Source of the DNA: Hirsutella rhossiliensis
Lineage: Eukaryota > Ascomycota > Sordariomycetes > Hypocreales > Ophiocordycipitaceae
NCBI RefSeq assembly: GCF_020360975.1
Contig: NW_025408670.1
Coordinates: 1,488,001-1,552,000, forward strand
Reading direction: 5' to 3'
DNA: 64,000 bases
Below are positions 46,900 through 58,839 of the stretch, piece after piece. Each line of letters starts with the position of its first letter. Position 1 is the stretch's first letter. The notes below the pieces were generated by a model that searched no databases, was not told the DNA's origin, and worked only from the letters and a program-made list of their open reading frames with translations. The position numbers were made by a program, and so were the translations under genes.

Positions 46900-48750
46900 G
46901 TTGTCGGCGGGGGAGCGGTTACGAGTCTTTCGCTCCTTCGTACGTTTAGAGGAGCCGTTAGTAGCGGGCGAGGAGTAGGCCTAATTAGCTATATATTAGA
47001 GGGGGAGAATAAAGGCGTCGTTTCTACGTAGATAAAGGGACTAGTAGGGGCGCTTAGCTCTCTCCTTTATAGGCTCTAGGGCGGGGATCCTATCTCGAGG
47101 TTACTTAGGGAAAGGCTACTTAGTTTAGATAAAGAGCTCGATTCGGTTAACGCTCGAGGTAACGAAGGACTAGGTCTATTCTCGATTCCCGTTAGCGTAA
47201 TTAGATAGTTAGGGGTCTTTTTAGGGAGAAGTTTCGTAAAGAAACCGCGCGTAGCTTAAGCAATCGGGTTAGGTTACTCCGTAAGGGCAGCTAGCGTAGA
47301 TAGCTCCTTTCTCGCTTTCCTTACTATATAAGCTAGTTCTACGTCTCTTTAGAGCGGTAGTTTCTATCCGGTAGGCCTATCTAGGAGGTTAACTACCTCT
47401 AGGACTTCCTAGAGGTCTTATTCTTCCTAGTCTCCTAAGATAATACGGTTATATCGGTAAATCCGCTCGCTCCTAGAAATCCTCGTAGGAAAGACTCCGC
47501 CGAAAGTTATTAGACCTTAATTAGATAGTATCCTTTATAGTCGTCTAACCCCGCTATTAAACTACTAGGAAACTCTACCGCCCTATAATATCGCTTACGT
47601 ATAATTAAGCTCGTTCGCCGCGATAGCTTAGATTCCGTATATTAGCCTATCGACGTAGCCTTTTATACTTATCCTCTTATCCGGCTTAAAGAAATACTAG
47701 TCTCGGTATAAGATCTCGTCTATCTACGGGGCTTCTTACGTTACTCCGTACCTTTACTCTAGAATCACTTTAACTTTTAGGCATCGCTATTTAATTATCT
47801 TAAAGCGTAGCTCGACTATACCTCTAACCTAGTATTAGATTATTATTAAGGCTAAGTAGCCGCATTCCTACCCTTCTTACTAGGCGGTATAAGGGACTAG
47901 CGTATAGGTAAAGTTATAAGGAACTCGGAGGATATAAAGAAACTACCGCTATACTTATAAGAACGCATAGAGTCTAGCGTATCGTCCCTCTTTCTAAGCA
48001 TTAAAAACGACTAGGTTTCCTTCTCTATGGTCCTAGAGGAACGCCCCTTAGTAGAGTCCCCCTTCGTTCGTGCCTACCGAAAAGTTAATAACTCTAGTCG
48101 TATACCTTCGTTTATACATAAAGTAACTAAGGTCGAAGGTAGGAGCGGTAAACTTAATTAGATACTCCCTATTATTTAGGCATTCGTAGTACTTCTTATA
48201 TCTATCTTCTGTATCTTCGATAGGTTCCCCTTAGTAGTCGGTATAAACTAATAGCGGGTAAGGTAAGGGGTATACCGCGTTCTCGATACCTTTTATTAAG
48301 ATTTTAATTATCGCGCTAAGGCTAAAGCTCGTAGCCTATCGTTTATTAATAGCTCTATAGAGAAAGTTATATACGTCGACGATATACTCTTCCTAGCGGG
48401 CCTTATTCCTAGCGAATCCGTTTATCTTTTTAACGCCCTTATATATTATCCGAGCGTCTTCGAGGGTAATATCCCGCCGCCTAATAGGGCCCGTTAGCAT
48501 CGGGTGCTAACGATCTCTATAGACGTACTAAGGAGGTTGCTTTTGCTATAAACGTCTCGTCGGTCTTAGTCTACGAACCTTTCCTCGTCTTTAGCGTAGA
48601 AGCGCCCTTCGCCGCCTTCTACTTTAACTTCGCCGTAGTAAGTAGGTAAAATAGAGCTCCTGCTCCTAAATAGTAGTGCGCTAAAGAAGACAGCGGCATC
48701 CTTAGGGAGGTCTATAGCCGGGCCTAGGATGCTATTTAGGTTCGCCGCTA
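46900..48750 (-). pseudogene. H accessory frame 1 (sense, downstream of integrase), function unknown
   Basis: One minus-strand frame can be followed from about 48510 to about 46900. It contains RRDITLEDARIIYKGV and NGFARNKA (about 48410-48470), YKKYYECLNNREYLIKF (about 48150-48200), IVELRFKIIK (47790-47819), then KGYVDRLIYGI, GVFPTRISRSERIYRYN and a Ser/Pro-rich end. The first and third blocks are in register over 618 bp. A preceding block near 48560-48730 (NLNSILGPAIDLPKDAAVFF) is in another frame. Between them, at 48481-48528, lies a 48-nt stretch with GTACGT, GCTAAC and TAG in intron positions; removing it does not by itself join the frames. Stops are TAA/TAG at likely Gln positions. About 600 residues; no domain recognised, no resemblance to the B antisense frame. 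Confidence 0.5.
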
Positions 48751-48789
48751 TATCTTAGGAAAGGGTAGAGTAAGCGAAAGAGAGGGAGA

Positions 48790-49242
48790 AGCTAAGATTA
48801 AATAGTTAGGGTAAGTAGTTTCGAGTTATAACGCTAAGAGGCTAAGAGGGTATTATATATATATATAGGAGTTATATTAGTAGAGGGGATCGTTATAAGT
48901 AGGGAAGCGTGCGGAGTATATATATATATATATACGTATAGAAGAAAGAAGAAGGAAGGAAGAAGGAGGGTATAGCGAGAGGAATAAATAGTCGTTAGAG
49001 CGCGCGGTTATTAGTTACTTTAGCCGGCCTCTATAGCGGTAAAGTCTCGGGCGTGTTTAGCGGTTGCGCCTAAATAGCTTCTTTTGCTAGTTATCTATTA
49101 GGGAGCTATCTAATCCCCGCCCTTTTCTTTTCCTCTTTACTCTCTCTATTCCTCTTCTCCCTCTTCTCTCCTCTATCTTCTTTATTTCTCTAGACCGCTA
49201 CCTTTTATCTTCTCCTTTTATAATTGCCTCTTCTTCCTTATT
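48790..49242. promoter_or_regulatory. Divergent intergenic region between the two accessory frames of H
   Basis: About 450 bp with no reading frame. Holds two TA microsatellites (about 48854-48869 and 48918-48935), a GAAGGAA purine tract (48941-48970) and a long CT-rich stretch on the other side (49120-49230). Short pyrimidine tracts just before a start are common in fungal promoters. Placement between diverging frames suggests a shared promoter. Confidence 0.3.
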
Positions 49243-50229
49243 ATATCTTATAAGACCGCTAAACTCGAAACTAAAGAGCTACTAGATATCGTTAACCTCT
49301 CTTTAACTACTCTTCTACGACCTTCCCTCGTTGCTACTACTCTTCTTACTTAGAATTATCGCATTAAGGTCTTTCCTCTTCGTATAGAGTACTTTCGAGT
49401 AACGACTATCTAACTTATCTAATCTCGCTTAGCTCGTTCTAACCGTCTTTTTCTATAGATCTATAGTTACTTCGAGACCTAGGTCCGTAGTAGAAATAAT
49501 ATTAGTTACTAAGGGTTTCTAATATATATAGAAATCGCCTTTCGGTTATAGGTTCCGTTAGAAGCTCCCGATATCGTTAGGGTTAAAGCGCGCGGTCGCT
49601 CCCCTCTCTCTTACTTTCTCGAGAGCACGCTAGGTCGGTATAATTAAATCGTCTTCTATACCCTTTATTATAGACGTCGGCTAGTAACCTATATCCCTAT
49701 AGAAATCGCTTATCCGCGCGGATACTTCTTTTCTTAGCTTAGTTTAGGGCGGTAAGAATACTCTTAAGTAGTCTTAATTGCTTTATACGAAACTCGTAAT
49801 CCTTGCCTTTATTAAGGGTGCATTTAAACTTATTAGATAACTATAACTTCTGCTTACGAGCACGTTATATTTCCTTTTTATAAGTATATCTCTCTTCTAG
49901 GCACTGCCGGCGGTTCTTACGCTAACTGCGTCTAGGATTCGACTAAGGCGCCCGTTTACGAATAGCGGCACTTCCCTAGATACCGTAGGGCTACTTACGA
50001 CCCTAATAGATTCGCTAACCGTATATACGGTTGCAATTTCCGTACCGACCTCGAGACTAATAAATTTTACGATAAGTATATTAGCAACGAGACCGCCCCT
50101 TATCTTCTTCGTAATATCCCTAATCCCTTTAGTCTTACTAAGGATTTAGAGGAAGGGGAGGAAATTAACCTTACGCCCGTCTTACCCGGAAAGAGATTAT
50201 ATAGGTTTAACGAGCTCTCTCTCGAGTAA
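49243..50229 (+). pseudogene. H accessory frame 2 (antisense to gag-pol), 328 codons, function unknown
   Basis: One plus-strand frame runs 984 bp without a frameshift from an ATA that was probably ATG (ATA-TCT-TAT-AAG) to a double TAA at 50227. Stops inside are TAA/TAG, as expected from Gln and Trp codons. Readable blocks: SYKTAKLETKELLDIVNLSL (start), YRIKVFPLRIEYFRVTTI, GFLIYIEIAFRL, then RATYDPNRFANRIYGCNFR (about 49990-50045), then ETNKFYDKYISNETAPYLL, and NLTPVLPGKRLYRFNELSLE at the end. No domain recognised. It lies between the pol end and frame 1, which runs the other way. A 1-kb frame preserved through RIP on the strand opposite to gag-pol is unlikely by chance. Confidence 0.55.
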
Positions 50230-51190
50230 TAATTAGATAGTCTTTAAGTTCGCTTTATAGTAGTCTATAGGTGGTTTGCCGGGAGTAGGTAGCCTCGTTT
50301 AGTCGCTATCTTTAGCGGTAAAAGTTTTTCTCTTAAGGTAATACGCGTTTAATTTAATAAGTCGAAAATGCATTAAAATTTATCTCGTAGGCGCGTCTAT
50401 TTTCGCTATAGCGGGTCTCCCCCTTTATAATAAAGAATAGACGTCCCTGTCTATAAAGTAAAAACTCCTATTCTTAAGGGAGGTAGGTAGTAAGAATATT
50501 CGTTTTCTTATTCTATTATTTAATTATATCTCTATTCGCCTTCTTTAAAGTAGTAGAGGGTAGGCTATTATTAAGGAAGGGTAGGAAGTATTATCTTTAT
50601 CTACTTAGGGAGCCTTAGGTAGAAAATTTAAAACGATAAGGTAGTAGGTAGGGCACTTATAAATATCTCGGCTACTATAGTTATCCTTCGATTAGATAGT
50701 TAGACGGTGTCCTAGTTACTAGTTAGGTTCTAGCGTGCTTCTTACGATAGTCGTAGATTTTTATCTTTTACCGCCTTTTCCTCCTTAGCTCCTTTTTACC
50801 TCCTCCTTTTCTCGTTAGATTAGCGTCTTTAGGGCTCTAGTATAGAGATCCTTTTTTACTTTACTAAGTTACGGCAGCTAAACCTCGATCGTATACCTTA
50901 GGCCTTTCTTAGGTGTCTATAGTCGCTCTTCTTCCTCTTCCTAGCTTTAATCCTTCTAAGGTTCGTTAGGGAGTTATTGCGACCGTAGCACTATTTAATC
51001 TAAGGCTTCTCTACTTAGTAGGAGTAGTAAATTATCTACTTCGTCCGTTATTTCTTCCTTCCTCCTCTTATCGAGAGTAATCTTATCCTAGAGTAACTAG
51101 TTGTCCTTAGTAGAGCACTACTAACCTTCCTTATCCTTTTTAAACTTCTTTAGATACTCTCCTAGGATTATCTTATCGAGCACGATTCTA
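50230..51190 (-). other. H pol C-terminal extension or spacer
   Basis: After the integrase a charged, Lys/Glu/Gln-rich minus-strand frame continues toward about 50700 (for instance KITLDKRRKEEITDEVDNLL near 51060), with RIP stops. It may be a C-terminal pol tail. No chromodomain seen. Confidence 0.4.
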
Positions 51191-51199
51191 TCTAGAGTC

Positions 51200-54100
51200 T
51201 TAATCCTATACGCCCTAGACTACTCCGAGCGCGATACTACTCGAAAGGGACCGTTCTACCTTATCTAATACTTAGCTTACCTCCCTAGATTATTTAATCG
51301 TCTTACGTCGAATAGTAAGACGAGGTCTTTAGGTTATAGGCTTTCTTTCTTTATCGTATACTTATTAGCTTTATCCGTCCTCTCTACTAATCGATTCCGA
51401 TATCTTATTACTCTTTTCTTAGCTTCTTCTACGTCTTTCTCTTTCCTTTCTAAAACTCGCACTCGTGCTTTAAATAATTCTTCTTTTATCTTTACTTCGT
51501 CTTAGTCGATTAGTCGCTAAGTCGGGTATTCTACCTTAAGAGGTAGTACCGGTTCCTATCTATATAGTAGGTAGAAAGCTAATATTCTATAAGACTCTTT
51601 AACTACTATTCGGTCTATAAGGATTGCCTAGTTAAGGTATCTAATCTACTTACCCTTTTTCTCCGCTATTTTTATAAGCGCTATTATTAACCTCTAGTAC
51701 CCTTATTCTACTACCGCGTTCGCCTTTAGATTATATACTAAAGTTTAGATAACTTTAACGCCTATATCCTCTAGGATATACTTAAAGTCTTTCTTTATTT
51801 CGGGCCCTCTATCGATTATAGCGTATAGTATTACGCCGTACCTATAAATAATAGAGAGTATAAATTTAGTTATAGCTCCTACGGTGATTTCTTTAACTAG
51901 GGTTACTTCTACCTATCTAGTAAGGTCGTCTCGTACTTCTATAAGGTACGAATACTTATAATTAGATAGTATATACTAGCTGTCGAAGTGAATCTTACTT
52001 ATAGGGTAGCTAGGCGCGGTCGCGGTTATAACTTCCCGGGGTCTCTTAGTCGCAAAGTATTAGCATTCTTTATAGGAAGAGATTACGCCGTAAATATCGT
52101 TCTAAAAGCTAGCCTACTAATACCTATCTTTTACGAACGTATATATAACTTATTATCCTTTATGCCCTATTTACGCGTAGTACTTTACGATAATCCTTTT
52201 CCGTTCTTTTAGGTCGTCTACGACTAGTATAGGTCCCCTTTCTTCCTTCCTAGGGAGTCGCTAAAGCTTCTAATCTTTAACGTAGAAACTTAGACTCTTT
52301 AAACGTAGCTTCCTATAGTCTTATTTAAAAAGGCCCTCCGGCCGTTTTAACGTTTAAAGGAAGTTCGCAATTATCCTCGATTCCTTTAAGTAGTCCCCTT
52401 ATAGCTTAGTCCCTTATACTACGTTTAAGTAGAAGTCTATAAATTCTTTAATATCGCCTTCTATTTCCCTATCTAATGCGTTAGAACGTCCTTTAGGCTT
52501 TCTTAAGAGTCCGTCGGCCACGCTATTCTTCTTACCTTCGACGTATCGTATAGTAAAGTCGAAGAGGAAAATATAGCTTATCTAGCGAGTTACTATAGCT
52601 CTAGGGACGTCTTTAAGGGCACCTTTTAGTTAATTAACTAAGACCTATACGTTAGTTTCTAGGATAAAATATACGCCGTATAGGTATATTCTTAGTCTCC
52701 TAAGCGCACTTAATATAGCCCTATACTCCCTCTTTATCGTATTATATTTAGTTTCTACTAGTAACTACGTTCTACTTTCGAACCTTATAGGGCGCCTCTT
52801 TCTATCGACGATTTATATTAGGACTGCCCCCTAGCCGAGCAGACTAGTATTATATATTAGAATAATGTCTCCTCTTCCTAGGCCGACGTCGAGGGATACT
52901 AGAAAGACTAGATTAGTAATAGCTTCCTTAAGGGCAGCTATCGCTTTTACTTATTCGTCTCCCTATTCCTAATAGACTTCTTTCTTTAGTAGGTCTATAA
53001 GAGGTTTTACTAAGACAGCGAACTATCTAATCTAGATTCGATAGTATCCTACGATGCTAAGGAAAGCTCTAATATACGTTATATTAAGGCATCTTATCTA
53101 TTCCTTAATTTTAATAACTTTAGCTTTTATAGGGCACCTTCTATTTATTCTATAGATATAACTAATAACTTCGGTCGCTTACTAGTAGAATTTCGATTTA
53201 GCCCCCGCAATCGTATAACCGGAGAGTTCGACGTTAACTAGGACTTTATCGAGGTTAATAAGGTATTCGAAGATAAATCTCCTTACTCCTAGCGCTACCT
53301 CTTTATTATTATACGTCGTATCGGGCCCCTTAATACCTATATTATCGAGGAAATTCCTATAGATATTCGGTATAAGGTCTTATAGGATTCTTTATATTAT
53401 CCTTATAAATTAGCCGACTAAGTTTATGGCCCCTTAAGGGAGTATATATATACGTAAGAGGCTAATAGGTGTCGCGAATATCGTTAAGTCACGGCTTCTA
53501 ATATTAAGAGGGATCTAATTATAGCCTAAAAAAAGGTCTAGGAGGGAAAGGATCTTATATATTAAGAAGTAGTCGCTAAACTCGTCTATATTCGGCGGTA
53601 GGTTTATATCTCTTATTATAACGGCATTTATACGTATAGCGGAATTAATTAGGCGTAGTCCTCTATCTTTCTTTACTACTAAGAAAAAGGGGTTCCTATA
53701 GGGCCCGTGCCCTTCTTTAAGGACTCCTATTTCTAGTCTAATTTTAAGGATATCGATAACTTTCTACTCTATCGCTTTTAGGATCGGGATTAAGGCTACT
53801 TACTATGCCTTATATTCTATTATCTTAATAACCTATAGTAGGGCTATAGCTAGGTCGACTCTACCTCTTTCTATAAAGTCCTAGGATAACGCTGCTTCCC
53901 TATTAAATAGAATACTATCGAAGATCCGGATTTCTACCTCTATAAGAAAGCCCTTAAATTATTCGTAGATTGCTTTAAGTCTTTCTTACGTTAGCCGCTT
54001 TCCTTTCTATATACTTAAGAATTTTCCTATTAAGTGTTCTAGGTAGGGTCTAGGCTATATCTTATCTTTAATAGTGTTCTATTTAGTCTTCTTTTAGTTA

Positions 54101-57100
54101 GGGTCCCCTTTTAGCGTCGAGCCGTCTAATAGAGCATCGTTAATAGGGTTAATCTTATCTGCTTTTCTTTTAAAGAGAGTATTAACTCTTAGATTATATA
54201 ATCTAATAGGTCGTTTCCTCCTTATTTTAACTTTAACTTTCTAGATCTTTCGGAACTTCTTTCTAGCTTTAATAATGTTTTTCTTAAATTCTCCTATAGC
54301 CTCTATAACTATAACTTTAATAATCTCTTTTACTATCTTAGATCTAATAGCTAGAATCGCCTTATCTCCTTTATCTATAATTAATTGCTATCGTACTAGT
54401 GCTATTAAGGGCTCGTTTACGCTAGCGTAGGCTAGGTTAGGGACTTAGTTAGCACCCCTTCTATAACTAAGGATCTTGCCTCCCGGTAAGAGAATCTCGG
54501 CTATCTAGGTGTCCGTAAGGGTTTCTCTCCGTAATTATTAAGTAGCTCCTAGGTTATCTTCTTTAACTTCTATTACCGAAGCCTAAAAAATTTTTCTTAG
54601 GAGCTAGGTAGCTGTTTCCTATATAGCCTCCTTAAGCTTTAGTCTTTCGCATACGTCTTTATTAACTATTAAGGTCGTAGCCTAAAAGGATTTTGCTATA
54701 TCGACCTCGTCCGGAAGCTCCTATCTAATAGCTCCTACCGCTAGCGTAACTACCTAGATAGTGCCGATCTAACATTTAACCTATATATCCCCGTTCCTTA
54801 GGGAATAATTAAATAATATATACGCGGCTCTAATAAATAGTATGCCTAGGATAAAGGGGACTAAGACTCCGTCTAGCGCAATATAAAGACGGATTAGTAT
54901 TTAGGCCGTTCCTAGATAGAGATTAGTCTCTACCTCCCTAACTATATCTATAGGGGACCCGGTATACGCCGTTATTAATGCTCTTATTAGTAGGATTTTA
55001 AGCCTATATACGTTTGCGTATCTTTTAGTAATAAGGTTTCCTTTAGACCTAGTGTCGATTAGGGCGCTTAGAACTTTAGCTTTCTAGCTACCGAGCTATA
55101 CTTAAATACGGGGTAGGTCTTATATATACTTAAGCGAGCGGAAAGGTATAAGGACCGTATTTATACGTATTATAGGAATCGCTATAAGGTCCTTTAGAGT
55201 TATCTCCTAGTGTTTTATCGAGAGTGCTACTTCCTATATAATAAATTTATCTTTCTCCGGTCTTATTGCCTCTAGAGTTTATTAATTAGATAGTCCTTAG
55301 GCTAGTTATATTACGCTAATTATATTAGTTATAAACCTAACTTCCTTTAGTACTTATTAGACTTCGAGGCACTTATAATCCGATTCTTTATAAGTAGGGC
55401 AAGTAAGCTTAATCGGTTTAACCTAGCATTCTTCGTCCTATTCTTCGACTTATACTAAAGCTACCGCGAGTTTTCCTTATAGACATTTAAGGAGGAGTAA
55501 ACTGCTCTCTATATTATTTTCGGCTGCTTTTATAACCGTTATCGTAGCTCTATAGGGTCTTATATTGCTCTCTGCTTTCTCTAGGGTCTAGAATTTAGTG
55601 TTTTCTATACCTTAGGCTATATCTACGTATCTCGTGCTAAGTCTCTCGCCTAGTTAGGGAATAAAGTCGATTAGGTAATTTAGAGGGATCGGGATTCTTT
55701 TATATATAATTTCTCCGACGATTTTATCCGTAAGTCTATCGAACTTCTTATCTAGATCTACTCTATATCTATAGTATATAGGGATAATCTTTAGGCTAGT
55801 TTTTACTATTCTCGTTATCTTAATTTCCTCTACGTCCTCTTTAACTCTTTATCTTTTCCCCTTATAGGCATTAATCCCTATCGTAGTCGTATAGATTATC
55901 TAATTATATATATCGCTTTATTATATAATTATAATAACCGATGTCCTTCCTACTTCTTTTCTTATATCGCTTACTTTTAGATTCCTTAGCTTCTACTTAT
56001 ACGGGCTTCTATATCTCTAGAACTAGTCTAGGAAACCGGATTCTCTTTTACTAGTAGCTTAATTCGGGTAAGATAGTATAACCGTAGCTTTAACCTATTT
56101 TATAAGTAGTAATATAAAGGAGTCTAGCTACGTATCTGCCTAGTATACAACAAGCCTTTAAATATATATACTTATTTAAGAAAACCTATTAGTAAGCACC
56201 GGGGGAATTACGCTTCCGTTATCTTTTCTTCTAAGGTAAAGAGTCCCGTTTACTACTTCGTATATTATAAATCCGATCTCGTGGTCCTAAGAGTATACCT
56301 CGCACTTATTAGGGTAGTGTCCTTCTTTACCGTAATAGAAGTATCTCCTAGGCCGGTTAAAAGCATTAACCTAAAGCTGCGTATATTAATTATATAGGTA
56401 GTAAAATCCGATAGTATTTACGCTACCTCCTCGTCTACGACTTAAAGAGTAGCCTCTACTACTAATACGTCTCTATTCCCTATTAAGCTAGTTAAACATC
56501 TACTCTTGCTAGCGAGTAAGGTTAATCTTTATATCTTTAAAGGCTTTTATTAGGTCTAAGATCTCCTTTACGGGCTATCTAGGTTTCTTATTTGTTTTCT
56601 TTAGCTCTTTAGGAAGTTTTTCTTCGCCCTCGTCGGATTTAGCTTCCTCTATTACTTCGTTAATTTCCCTAAAGAGCTAGTCTTTCTTTAGGTTCTTAAG
56701 CTTCTAATTATAGACTTTAGATGCTATATCTCGTCGCTTAACGTCCTAGCGAGGTACTAAATAATTATTAATTATATAGATAAGGCTTTTATATAGGAGT
56801 TTCGAGATAACTTCGGATGTCTTCCCGTTTCTCTCTATAATATTAATAATAAGCTCCTTCGGTATTATACGGTAGATAAAGTATAACTAGACTATAGATT
56901 CTTCCTAGCCGTCGGGTTATACCTTACGCTATAGGTACGAGTAGAAACTAAGCTATTCCGTAACTTCTATAATAGTCTTAGGCTTTTTAGTATTATAATA
57001 GTCTAAGCGGTCGTTAGTAGTTTCTAGTTATTTAATATTATATACATAGTAGTATTAGAGGAGTCTCTTCTTCGCTTCTTCTTAGGTAAGTCCGTCCGTA

Positions 57101-57816
57101 AGAATTTTAATAGTAGGGGCTTATATAGAGGAGATATAGACTTCGAGCTAGTCTATTTTATCCTCGTCGTAGATACGGTTAACGCGTATCTCCCGTTCGA
57201 ACTTCTTAAGGAATTTAGTTACGTTTTTACCGTTAAATTTTCCGATAGGTAAGAGTCATAGTTAGCGGAGTCTTCCTATAAGGTTATCTTAGCTTCTAGC
57301 GAGTATATCCCTAAGTTTATTAGCAATCTTATTAATATCTACCTTAATTTTCTTTATATCGCTAGTAGTAGGATTAGATAATCCTTCTTAACGGCTAGTG
57401 TTTCTAGATATAGTATGCCTATAGATTACGAGGTTGCGAAATTTAAAGTTAGAGTTTTCGGAGTTAGAGGATATCTTATTATAACTATCTTATTACTTAC
57501 TTTCTTATCTATTAGCGGGAGGTAGACGTTCTCTATAAGCTACCGCGTAGAGGAGAGCTAAGGTTAAGGTTATTAGGGTGTCCCTCGTTAGTACCTATAT
57601 TAGCATTATTAGTACGTATATAAGTAAGAGGACTTAGTAGGGTTCTAGAACGGTCTAGATTACGCTATCGTCGTTGTTCGTATCTTTTAAAGCATTATAT
57701 AAGGATCGTGGTTTCTTAACCGAGTCGCTAGTATTAGGGGTTATAGGGCTAATAATAGGAGCTCGGGGTTTTTTAGTATTAGCTTATTGCTTTTCCTTTA
57801 CTACTAGCGAAGGCAT
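51200..57816 (-). pseudogene. gag-pol of H, RIP-damaged but readable
   Basis: gag begins at a surviving ATG (57814-57816, MPSLVVKEK). Zinc knuckle at about 56300-56346: YFYYGKEGHYPNKC, first and second Cys turned to Tyr. Protease near 55040-55065: ALIDTRSK, i.e. D-T-G-S with G to R. RT at about 53100-53720: FFLVVKKDRGLRLINSA, LDLFLGYNQI, and the catalytic box FLDNIGIKGP at about 53322-53355, where the second Asp is now Asn. RNase H around 52850 (SLDVGLGRGDIILIY) to VADGLLRKPKG (about 52500). Integrase at about 52280-51700 with the H-H-C-C finger (GHKG, then SSYKEC.YFATKRP) and core (AIIDRGPE, then NLKANAVVE, the Asp and Glu positions), then a tail ending near 51200. The best preserved pol in the window. 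Confidence 0.85.
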
Positions 57817-57998
57817 TATCTAATTATTTGTTTCCCGGTAAGTCTATCGCCTTATTAGGTCCCTAACTCTAGCTATTAAGGTAGTTGCTGCTTTAATTAT
57901 TAAATCCCTAGATTTTATTTTTTCTAAATAGTACCGTCGTCCTCTAGGTGTTCTCGGCTTCGTAAAGCTACTCGTCGCCGTATAAATAGAACGGAACA

Positions 57999-58023
57999 AC
58001 GAGTTTACGCCCTAGAGACTAGT
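57999..58023 (-). promoter_or_regulatory. Primer binding site region of H
   Basis: Just inside the 5' LTR the coding strand reads AC-TAGTCTCTAGGGCG; TAG is probably TGG before RIP, the usual start of a tRNA-primed site two bases from the LTR. The tRNA is not identified. Confidence 0.5.
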
Positions 58024-58402
58024 TTTAACGGGGATAAGGGTATATACCTAAAGCACGCGCAGTACGTAGTAAAGGATTAGTAGAGCAATTAACTGCGCAA
58101 TTATCTAATCACTTAGTCTATATATAGCTCTATAGGCTTTAGGTTATAAATGCGAGTCTTAGAGATTTCTTTACTCTATACCTCTTTGTTTCTACTAGAG
58201 TCGCGTAACTAGCGGTATCTACTTTAAAGGGGAAAAACAAAAATTTAAATTAACTATAATTAAGGATAATGCCTAATTAGATAATCGAGGTCTTTATAAC
58301 GCCTTTAAGTATACTTAGAAGAAAGTTAGAGGGGGGGGGGTGCTAGGGGTCTTATCCCTCTAACGGGCTAATATCTATAGGGGTATAATCTTACCCGTTA
58401 AA
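58024..58402 (-). repeat. 5' LTR of H
   Basis: 379 bp, directly repeated at 45836-46214, including the G run near 58330; ends TTTAACGGG...CCCGTTAAA. Confidence 0.9.
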
Positions 58403-58839
58403 ATACCTAAGTACTTTATTAGCCTATACCTCTTAGTAGCGCTCTTATAATTATCTCCCCTCTTATATAGACGTTTTAGCTATATCTTTAATATATATTA
58501 CTTTTACTATACTATATATATTTAGTTAGGAAAAGAGATAGTTTTAGTTATATATCGCGCGTATACGCTTATATAAGTATACGTTAGTCTACGCTTTATA
58601 ACGTTAATAGTTATTATACTAGTAGTTACCGCTAAGTAACTATTATAGTATTGCCTATATATCGGCCGCGTAACTATAATATAAAGAGCGTATATATATA
58701 TCTCTTACTTTTTTTATTTTCTTTTCTTCTTTAACTCTTCCGCTTACGATTACTATAAAGTTTTATACCTTTTTTTATTAATCCTTTATACCTTTTTATA
58801 TTACTTTTTATTAACGATTTATTAATAATAATACCTTCT

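Larger units (their letters stand above)
45836..58402 (-). mobile_element. Giant Ty3/gypsy element H (12,567 bp) with extra reading frames
   Basis: LTRs of 379 bp at both ends (45836-46214, 58024-58402), target duplication ATAC (45832-45835, 58403-58406), inserted in the LTR of B4. Joining the flanks minus one ATAC gives exactly 257 bp, the length of an intact B LTR, which fixes the borders. gag-pol is on the minus strand (57816 to about 51200). About 5 kb between integrase and the 3' LTR holds two further protein-like frames. Twice as long as the other Ty3 elements here. RIP is lighter than in families B to F: CA and TG survive in places and frames stay readable. Confidence 0.9.

Noticed and set aside
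48854..48935. TA-rich microsatellites as an origin or centromere core
   Set aside because: Two short simple repeats inside a retroelement spacer; no further support.
51988..52212. Plus-strand 74-codon open frame
   Set aside because: Lies opposite the readable integrase of H; chance frame in a RIP-poor patch.
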